Shown piece after piece: positions 1 through 4,482 of a DNA stretch of 6,536 nt. This DNA comes from Flavobacteriales bacterium (lineage in GTDB: Bacteria > Bacteroidota > Bacteroidia > Flavobacteriales_D > Parvicellaceae). Positions within the stretch are counted from its first letter, which is position 1; each line of letters opens with the position of its first letter. Position numbers and translations under genes: made by a program. The notes beneath the pieces are model-generated. The model did not search any database. It was not told the origin of the DNA and was given only the letters and a program-made list of their open reading frames with translations. The stretch spans positions 1 to 6,536 of the forward strand of contig WFNC01000068.1 of NCBI GenBank assembly GCA_015488785.1, in the 5' to 3' direction.

Positions 1-194
1 CCTGTAAATGCTCTTTCAGTTGCTTTATGCCTTAGTATTTGATATTCTTCTTCTGTAAGAATTTCTTTCCATTCTGCGTCGGTTTTTACGACTAGCGCTG
101 TCTTGTTTATTGAATCTTTCATAGGTTCTGTTTGTGCAAGTGAACAAGATACAAGAAATAACGAAAGAATTATACTGATTATTATTGTTTTCAT
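1..194 (-). CDS. msrB: Peptide-methionine (R)-S-oxide reductase MsrB, exported lipoprotein form (partial, N-terminus only)
   Basis: The first 64 residues of a protein that runs off the left edge. MsrB reduces methionine-R-sulfoxide in damaged proteins back to methionine, normally with electrons from a thioredoxin-like partner. Residues 1-21 form a signal sequence (MKTIIISIILSLFLVSCSLA) with a lipobox LVSC whose cysteine is residue 17, so the enzyme should be a lipoprotein acting in the periplasm. After a short linker, residues from about 37 onward (KTDAEWKEILTEEEYQILRH, then KATERAFTG) match the characteristic start of the MsrB domain, in which a W-x5-L-x4-Y core is followed by R-x3-TE-x2-FTG. 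The zinc-binding CxxC pairs and the catalytic cysteine lie outside the window and cannot be checked. The start is the ATG at 192-194, the only one that includes the whole signal peptide; no strong Shine-Dalgarno sequence precedes it. arsM ends 77 bases upstream on the same strand, and I see no terminator between them, so cotranscription is possible. A cleavable signal peptide after SLA is an alternative to lipidation. Confidence 0.88.
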   Translation of the reverse strand, partial: MKTIIISIILSLFLVSCSLAQTEPMKDSINKTALVVKTDAEWKEILTEEEYQILRHKATERAFT

Positions 195-271
195 AAATGT
201 TTTTTTTGAATTCCTGATTTTCCGTTTTTTATGCTGATGTTGTTAAAAAAAATAGTTTAATTTCCAAATAA

Positions 272-1327
272 TTAACAGCAACTACTTGCCGTACCTTCTC
301 CATCTGTAATTGTATAGGGAATGTTTCCTCCACAACCTTCATATATTCCAAAGTGAGTGTCCCAAGTTCCGTAAAATTCAAAGTATTTTTGAAAACGAGT
401 TTGGTGTAGCATGTTGTAAGTGTTTCCACATACAGATTCTATCTTCCCTTTTGGGAAATAATGGTGATTGTCCAACTCAAAAGCAAATTCTTCTTCAGGA
501 ATACCTCCTTTATACATTACTGCTTGACCATAGTCTTCACAGTCAGCTTCTAAATCTTCAATTTTAAATAAACGATAAGTAACTGAATAAAATTCAATAT
601 CACCCAATAATTCTTCTAAAGCGGGATTGTCAACCGTTACAGGTTTATCTTCCGTTACACGAGGGTCTGTAAAACCTGCTTTTTTTGCAAAGTTTAAGAA
701 GTCGTTCCAATATAAGGCTCCACTGAGGCATTCTCCCCAAAGAATTCTATTGTCTTGTAGTTTTTGAGGTACTCGACGATCGCTATAAACATCTGAAAAA
801 TACATTTCTCCTCCTGGTTTTAGTAATTCATAAGCGTCTTTAAGAACTTTTAATTTGTCGTTTGCTAGATTTAGTACACAGTTTGAAATAATTAAATCGA
901 AAGAACCTTTTTCTAAGTTTAGTTCTCCTAAGTTTTCAATATTTCCTTTTATAAATTTTACATTAGACTTTTTGTAACCAAATTTTTCTCTATGATGTTC
1001 TATGTTTTTATTTGCAACTTCGATTTGAGCATCGGTCATGTCAACCCCTACAATGGATCCATTTTCTCCTACTAATTGACTTGCGATGTAACAATCTCTA
1101 CCAGATCCAGATCCCAAATCCAATATTCTTAAACCTTCAACTGCTGTCGGTATTGTTAATCCACAACCATAGTATTTTGATTTTACCTCTTCAGAAATTT
1201 GACTTAAAGCTTCTGTTATATGTTTTGGTGGTCTGCTTAATGTACAGCAGGCGTTAGTTTGCAAATCGTCAGTAGATTGTAAATCATCTCCGTAATATTT
1301 GCTTACTTCTATGTGTTTTTCGTTCAT
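272..1327 (-). CDS. arsM: Arsenite S-adenosylmethionine methyltransferase (ArsM / AS3MT family)
   Basis: A complete 351-residue cytoplasmic enzyme expected to methylate trivalent arsenic stepwise with S-adenosylmethionine, giving methylated and eventually volatile arsenicals. The Rossmann-fold SAM site is clear: ILDLGSGSGRDCY at 68-80 (motif I), VGVDMT at 93-98 (acidic end of strand 2), and FDLIISNCVLNL at 143-154. Other family signatures are KPGGEMYFSDVY (170-181) and LWGECLSGALYW (196-207). The four cysteines that bind arsenic and carry out catalysis in the eukaryotic and algal enzymes appear conserved: Cys27 in LQTNACC, Cys55 in YYGCG, Cys150 in SNCV and Cys200 in GECL. As I remember human AS3MT, these align with its Cys32, 61, 156 and 206. 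The protein ends in a Cys-Cys pair (350-351), as many family members have cysteine-rich tails. The ATG at 1325-1327 is chosen because the family N-terminus (VSKYYGDDLQ) follows directly; upstream sequence is A-rich without a Shine-Dalgarno site. No arsR, acr3 or arsC is visible nearby. msrB lies downstream. Function in arsenic metabolism is inferred from family membership. Confidence 0.93.
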   Translation of the reverse strand: MNEKHIEVSKYYGDDLQSTDDLQTNACCTLSRPPKHITEALSQISEEVKSKYYGCGLTIPTAVEGLRILDLGSGSGRDCYIASQLVGENGSIVGVDMTDAQIEVANKNIEHHREKFGYKKSNVKFIKGNIENLGELNLEKGSFDLIISNCVLNLANDKLKVLKDAYELLKPGGEMYFSDVYSDRRVPQKLQDNRILWGECLSGALYWNDFLNFAKKAGFTDPRVTEDKPVTVDNPALEELLGDIEFYSVTYRLFKIEDLEADCEDYGQAVMYKGGIPEEEFAFELDNHHYFPKGKIESVCGNTYNMLHQTRFQKYFEFYGTWDTHFGIYEGCGGNIPYTITDGEGTASSCC

Positions 1328-1342
1328 GTTTGTTGTGTGAAA

Positions 1343-1362
1343 TGTACAAGGTATGATGTACA
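1343..1362. promoter_or_regulatory. Paired TGTACA palindromes in the arsM leader (candidate operator)
   Basis: Two identical 6-bp palindromes, TGTACA at 1343-1348 and 1357-1362, are separated by 8 bases, so their centres are 14 bp apart. They lie between the candidate arsM promoter and the arsM start codon, where a repressor or an RNA-level regulator could act. The second copy extends to TGTACAGC, an octamer found again at 1241-1248 and 1523-1530. No regulator gene is present in the window, so the identity of a binding factor is unknown and the operator role is inference. Confidence 0.3.
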
Positions 1363-1388
1363 GCGATTATCTGTTTTAAATCTGTTTT

Positions 1389-1396
1389 CAAATTTA
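1389..1396 (-). promoter_or_regulatory. Candidate -7 promoter element for arsM
   Basis: Read on the minus strand this is TAAATTTG, a full match to the Bacteroidota -7 consensus TAnnTTTG. It lies about 60 bases upstream of the arsM start codon and would give a leader of roughly 55 bases. I see no convincing -33 TTTG at the expected distance, so this rests on the -7 match alone. In AT-rich DNA such matches also occur by chance. Confidence 0.4.
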
Positions 1397-1476
1397 CAAA
1401 AAAGTGTATCTAAAACCTATTTGCATTTGCAATCTTGATGCTATCCTGTTTATGATTTTAGTTTGTTTAATTCAAA

Positions 1477-1557
1477 TTATTTTTTCTTTTTTGAAGTGTG
1501 AACCTTTCTTGTCTTTTTATATTGTACAGCTATAATTCCTTTTAAAAGACGTACCAT
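1477..1557 (-). CDS. Possible 26-residue, highly basic micro-protein
   Basis: A short open frame from ATG (1555-1557) to TAA (1477-1479). The peptide begins MVRLLKGIIAVQ and ends TSKKKK. It has eight lysines, two arginines and one histidine and no acidic residue. The first 13 residues are mostly hydrophobic and the rest strongly cationic. It is preceded by AAGGAA (1565-1570 read on the minus strand) seven bases from the ATG. That is good Shine-Dalgarno geometry and better than any of the larger genes here show. It sits just downstream of the terminator of the 1644-2459 gene and about 150 bases upstream of arsM on the same strand. I see no TAnnTTTG promoter directly ahead of it, so expression would need read-through or an unrecognised promoter. 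I do not recognise the family. A nucleic-acid-binding or ribosome-associated peptide would fit the composition, but chance cannot be excluded for an ORF this short. Confidence 0.3.
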   Translation of the reverse strand: MVRLLKGIIAVQYKKTRKVHTSKKKK

Positions 1558-1587
1558 TTTTTTATTCCTTACAGTTTTATCAAACAA

Positions 1588-1617
1588 AAAAAGCTATATC
1601 GTAAGATATAGCTTTTT
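1588..1617 (-). terminator. Intrinsic terminator of the 1644-2459 gene
   Basis: A perfect 13-bp inverted repeat (AAAAAGCTATATC and its complement) encloses a 4-base loop. Read on the minus strand the hairpin runs directly into a T tract, the layout of a Rho-independent terminator, and it starts about 27 bases after the stop codon at 1644-1646. The A-T flanks make it look partly bidirectional, but no plus-strand gene ends here. Confidence 0.85.
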
Positions 1618-1643
1618 AATAATTACTTATTAAATAATCAGAA

Positions 1644-2459
1644 TTACTTGATGTAAACCTTTTTAGTTACAATAGCATTTCCTTTCGTTATTTTAACTAA
1701 GTAGATACCATTATTAATCGTGTTTAAATTAATAGACGTATTTCCGTTTACATTTTCATTAGAGATAGATTTTCCTAATAAATCAATAACAGAAACATTG
1801 AAGTTTCCTTCAATTCCGTTGATGTTCAATTGATTGTTAGCGTAAAATGCTTTTACGTTAGCCAATTCATTTTCGTTTACACTTACTCCAGCTCCAGCAG
1901 TTATTGCGGTTCCAGCAGTTTGATTATAGCCGTAAGCTTTAATTGTTAAACTACCAGCATCTGCAGTCGTAGATACTTGAATCCATCCGTAGTGTGTTGC
2001 TCCACTAATCATAAATTCAACTCCAATGAATTTATCTGTTACAGCGTTAAAGTTCCCATCATTTAGAAAACCTGAATAAATGTATAGACCAGAGCCACCA
2101 AAAAATAAATTAGAACTAGACGACCCGTTTACAAAACTAAGTGAATTATCAATACTTACACCAGCGTTTAATGCGTCAGCATTGAGTATTTCCCCTGTTC
2201 CAAAAGTAGAAACTGCTCCAACTACTTTATTTGTTCCTAAAATATCTAAACCTATAGCTTTAGCACTCGCAGTTGATACTGTTGTATCTAATGCAAAAGC
2301 GGTAAAATCATTTGTTCCATCTCCGTCAATATCAATAGCAAGTACTTCACGAGTAGTTGATGTCGTTAAAGTAATGTCAGTAATGTCAGTAATGTTATAT
2401 TGCGCCATAGACGTAAATCCTAGCCCTAATGCTAGTATTGAAAGTAAGTTTCTTTTCAT
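1644..2459 (-). CDS. Secreted protein with T9SS type A C-terminal sorting domain
   Basis: A complete 271-residue exported protein of unknown specific function. Residues 1-19 are a Sec signal peptide (MKRNLLSILALGLGFTSMA), with cleavage probable before Gln20. The mature start has a short ITD repeat. Then DIDGDGTND at 43-51 is an aspartate-rich, EF-hand-like calcium-binding loop. Residues about 35-190 look like one beta-sandwich domain. It contains HYGWIQV (156-162) and closes with AYGYNQTAGTAITAGAG (175-191), a pattern I know from many exported Bacteroidota and PEP-CTERM proteins of unknown role. Residues about 193-271 are a type A sorting domain: NQLNINGI, VSVIDLLGKS, INNGIYLVKITKG and a lysine-rich end KKVYIK. 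This domain directs export through the type IX system, with release or attachment at the cell surface. The ATG at 2457-2459 is chosen because the signal peptide starts there; the upstream sequence has no Shine-Dalgarno site. It ends at a strong hairpin terminator and appears monocistronic. A ligand or enzymatic activity cannot be deduced. Confidence 0.9.
   Translation of the reverse strand: MKRNLLSILALGLGFTSMAQYNITDITDITLTTSTTREVLAIDIDGDGTNDFTAFALDTTVSTASAKAIGLDILGTNKVVGAVSTFGTGEILNADALNAGVSIDNSLSFVNGSSSSNLFFGGSGLYIYSGFLNDGNFNAVTDKFIGVEFMISGATHYGWIQVSTTADAGSLTIKAYGYNQTAGTAITAGAGVSVNENELANVKAFYANNQLNINGIEGNFNVSVIDLLGKSISNENVNGNTSINLNTINNGIYLVKITKGNAIVTKKVYIK
2371..2397 (-). repeat. Three tandem 9-bp repeats at the mature N-terminus codons
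   Basis: GTAATGTCA occurs twice in a row, followed by a third copy with one change (GTAATGTTA). On the coding strand it encodes the ITDITD stretch just after the signal peptide of the T9SS-sorted protein. Because the unit is nine bases, copy-number changes would keep the frame and only lengthen or shorten the exposed N-terminus. Confidence 0.8.
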
Positions 2460-2527
2460 AGTATTGTGTTTTGTTTTAAAGACCTTTATTTTGATGAAAG
2501 GTTGCTTTAGTGGTTAAATAATTAATT

Positions 2528-2535
2528 CAAATATA
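2528..2535 (-). promoter_or_regulatory. Candidate -7 promoter element for the 1644-2459 gene
   Basis: On the minus strand this reads TATATTTG, a full match to TAnnTTTG. It lies about 70 bases upstream of the start codon in the divergent intergenic region. No clear -33 TTTG is seen at the ideal distance. Confidence 0.42.
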
Positions 2536-2559
2536 AACAAATAGAACTAAAAATAAGCC

Positions 2560-2587
2560 TTGTTTTAAAATATTAATTCAATATTTG
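2560..2587 (+). promoter_or_regulatory. Weak candidate promoter for the beta-helix lipoprotein gene
   Basis: TTG at 2560-2562 is followed after 17 bases by AATATTTG at 2580-2587, one mismatch from TAnnTTTG. Transcription would start near 2594, giving a leader of about 20 bases before the ATG at 2615. It diverges from the minus-strand promoter candidate at 2528-2535. The match is imperfect. Confidence 0.25.
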
Positions 2588-2614
2588 CGTTTAAGTTTAT
2601 CAATTTGTAAAATT

Positions 2615-4018
2615 ATGAGTGTTTTAAAGCTGTTTTTTAGTGTTGCTTTGGTGTTAGTGCTTTCTTTTTTTCTTTCTAATTGTAAAAAAGAAAAATTGAA
2701 TTTATCGGCCTCTACTAAGGTTAGTTTTTCTTCCGATACCATACTATTTGATACTATTTTTACAACAGTTGGATCTACAACTAAAAGGTTTAAGATTTAC
2801 AATCGAATTAATCAAAAGATAAGTATTTCAAATATTTGGTTGGAGCAAGGAACTTCTTCTATGTTTAGGATTAATGTCGATGGATTATCGGGGGTTGGTT
2901 TTCAGGATATAGAGATTGAAGCAAAAGATAGTCTATATGTTTTTGTTGAAGTTACCATAGACCCCAACAATGCAAATTCGCCAATGGTAGTGTTGGATAA
3001 AATAAAATTTATAACCAACGGAAACGAACAAAATGTGGTGTTGACAGCTTGGGGGCAAGATGCTTATTTTCACAACAAAGAAATAATAACGAATTCAACT
3101 ACTTGGGCAAACGATAAGCCTCACGTGATCTATAATTACTGTGCGGTTGATTCTAATATTACGCTTAATATACCGAGTGGAACCGAAGTTTTTTCGCATG
3201 CCAATGCAACATTGTTAGTGTATAAAGGGAGTTTAAATTGTCAAGGAGCTCTTGGAAATCCTGTTAGTTTTCAGCAAGATCGATTGGAAGATTATCTTTT
3301 ATCTTCCTCAGACAGTGTTTCTGGTCAATGGAGGGGAATACGTTTTTTTGAAGCTCAAAATAGCCAACTTGATTATGTGGAGATAAAAAATGCGCTGATT
3401 GGAATACAAGTAGATACAGCTAAATTTGGTCATACCATAACTTTAAACTCAGTCAAAATTAACAACAGTTCTTATGCTGGATTGCTAACGCAAGGAGGGA
3501 ATGTTTCGGCTGTAAATTCATTGTTTGGAAATGCAGGTAATTATAGTGCTTTGGTTTCGATTGGTGGAAATGTAAGTTTTGACCATTGTACTTTTGGAAA
3601 CTACTGGGAAGCACAACGAAATTCAACACTTTTTGTTTTTAAGAATTATTATGAAGACGCCAATTCGACGATAAATTATCGTCCGTTTACAAATGCAATT
3701 TTTACCAATAATATATTTTTTGGTTCAAATGATAATGAATTTTTATTAGATACGCTCTCCAGTTCAATTGTAGGGGTTCTACCTCCGAATGTTTCTTTTG
3801 CCAATTGTTTAATCAAATCGGAAGATGGAGTAGGGAATGGAGCTGTTTTTACAAGTAGCTTTGCAAACAATGATCCGTCGTTTTCGGATCCTACGTATTG
3901 GGATTTCTCTTTGTCTAGTTCTTCTTTTGCAAAAGGGAAAGCAAATAATTCTACGGTAGTTATTGACATAGAAGGAAATAGCCGTTCTACACCAGCAACA
4001 CTTGGGTGTTATGAATAA
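2615..4018 (+). CDS. Right-handed beta-helix lipoprotein
   Basis: A 467-residue exported lipoprotein of unknown function. Residues 1-22 are a hydrophobic signal sequence ending FFLSNC; Cys23 would be lipidated and is followed by KKEK. Asparagine just before the cysteine is less usual than Gly, Ala or Ser. Residues about 30-150 are beta-rich (KVSFSSDTILFDTIF, then SLYVFVEVTID and NVVLTAWGQDA) and look like an Ig/ASH-type sandwich. From about 165 onward a right-handed parallel beta-helix is suggested: a capping strand ITLNIPSGTEVF, then GQWRGIRF (237-244), LDYVEIKNALIGIQVD, and repeated N-S/HC-x-F turns such as VNSLFGNAG, FDHCTFGNY and FTNNIFFG. The C-terminus, DIEGNSRSTPATLGCYE, resembles the DxxGxxR...GAYE end of other beta-helix proteins. 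No T9SS sorting domain is present, in line with lipid anchoring. A TTG at 2585 would add ten residues, but the ATG at 2615 puts the positive charge and hydrophobic core in the usual place. The stop is 14 bases before the next gene, suggesting an operon. Binding or structural roles at the cell surface are possible; no catalytic motif is visible. Confidence 0.85.
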   Translation: MSVLKLFFSVALVLVLSFFLSNCKKEKLNLSASTKVSFSSDTILFDTIFTTVGSTTKRFKIYNRINQKISISNIWLEQGTSSMFRINVDGLSGVGFQDIEIEAKDSLYVFVEVTIDPNNANSPMVVLDKIKFITNGNEQNVVLTAWGQDAYFHNKEIITNSTTWANDKPHVIYNYCAVDSNITLNIPSGTEVFSHANATLLVYKGSLNCQGALGNPVSFQQDRLEDYLLSSSDSVSGQWRGIRFFEAQNSQLDYVEIKNALIGIQVDTAKFGHTITLNSVKINNSSYAGLLTQGGNVSAVNSLFGNAGNYSALVSIGGNVSFDHCTFGNYWEAQRNSTLFVFKNYYEDANSTINYRPFTNAIFTNNIFFGSNDNEFLLDTLSSSIVGVLPPNVSFANCLIKSEDGVGNGAVFTSSFANNDPSFSDPTYWDFSLSSSSFAKGKANNSTVVIDIEGNSRSTPATLGCYE

Positions 4019-4032
4019 TCAAAATTTAGAAA

Positions 4033-4362
4033 ATGTTAAATATTCAAGAATATAGAGGTGTCTCATTGACCAATGTTTGGTTGGAGAAAATTATTATTCA
4101 ACTCAATAGAGACCTGTCTTTGACAGGATTCGACAAAGCGTTTGATGTTGGTTTGACTGCACTAGAATTTGAAATGGAAGCAATTGATTTTTTTGAAGAA
4201 TTGTTACTTAAAAACGAGAAGCAATTGTTTAATCTATTGTACCGAATAGATGTAAACCAAACTAAAATTACAGAAGGCAATGGCTTGCCTCAAGTTCATA
4301 TTACAAAGTTGATTATAGAACGAGAATTTAAAAAAGTAGTTTTAAAAAGTGAATTTAGTTGA
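4033..4362 (+). CDS. Small cytoplasmic protein of unknown function, partner gene of the beta-helix lipoprotein
   Basis: A 109-residue protein without signal peptide or membrane segment, so probably cytoplasmic. I do not recognise a named domain. It seems alpha-helical: an amphipathic stretch at about 13-28 (NVWLEKIIIQLNRDLS), an acidic helix at about 44-60 (ALEFEMEAIDFFEELLL), then LLYRIDVNQTKI (68-79) and a basic C-terminal helix LIIEREFKKVVLKSEFS (93-109). The LYRIDV segment and the REFKKV tail look like conserved blocks rather than random coding, and I have a vague impression of similar small Flavobacteriia proteins that I cannot verify. The ATG at 4033-4035 lies 14 bases after the lipoprotein stop; the A-rich gap has no Shine-Dalgarno site, as usual in this phylum. 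Cotranscription with the lipoprotein gene is likely from the spacing, but a functional link between a cytoplasmic and an exported product is not implied by sequence alone. Confidence 0.78.
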   Translation: MLNIQEYRGVSLTNVWLEKIIIQLNRDLSLTGFDKAFDVGLTALEFEMEAIDFFEELLLKNEKQLFNLLYRIDVNQTKITEGNGLPQVHITKLIIEREFKKVVLKSEFS

Positions 4363-4391
4363 GTGTTGTGAGATGGTTTAAATTTATTGAT

Positions 4392-4399
4392 TAATTTTG
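4392..4399 (+). promoter_or_regulatory. Candidate -7 promoter element for the large beta-helix protein gene
   Basis: TAATTTTG matches TAnnTTTG and lies in the 120-base gap before the start codon at 4483, giving a leader of nearly 80 bases. No good -33 element is seen. The gap has no convincing terminator for the preceding operon; the only hairpin is a 5-bp AT-rich stem at 4403-4415. Confidence 0.33.
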
Positions 4400-4482
4400 T
4401 TAATTGATATTCAATGTAATAAATGAAAATTGTGTTGAATTTCTAATTAAATGTTAAGGTAATTTTACGCAATATAATCAAT

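Larger units (their letters stand above)
1328..1643. other. Intergenic region between the T9SS-sorted protein gene and arsM
   Basis: A 316-base AT-rich stretch between two minus-strand genes. From right to left it holds the hairpin terminator of the upstream gene (1588-1617), a possible 26-codon micro-ORF (1477-1557), the candidate arsM promoter (1389-1396) and the TGTACA pair (1343-1362). The stretch 1398-1476 contains no further element I can support. I see no tRNA or structured RNA. Confidence 0.7.

Noticed and set aside
195..271. Separate promoter for msrB in the gap after arsM
   Set aside because: The only similar string is a TATTTG without the correct spacing to an upstream TA, so TAnnTTTG is not met.
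2080..2517. Plus-strand open frame of 145 codons opposite the T9SS-sorted protein
   Set aside because: It is antisense to a well-supported gene with signal peptide and sorting domain, and its translation shows no domain, only the complement of Ser/Thr/Asn-rich coding.
2585..2614. Upstream TTG start adding ten residues to the beta-helix lipoprotein
   Set aside because: The extension would place a cysteine and extra residues before a signal sequence that is already complete from the ATG at 2615, and the TTG overlaps the weak promoter candidate.
3676..3969. Minus-strand open frame of 97 codons within the beta-helix lipoprotein gene
   Set aside because: Antisense to coherent beta-helix coding and without recognisable motifs or upstream signals.
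4403..4415. ATTGA-TAT-TCAAT inverted repeat as terminator of the lipoprotein operon
   Set aside because: Only five AT-rich base pairs and no T tract follows, so it is too weak to support.
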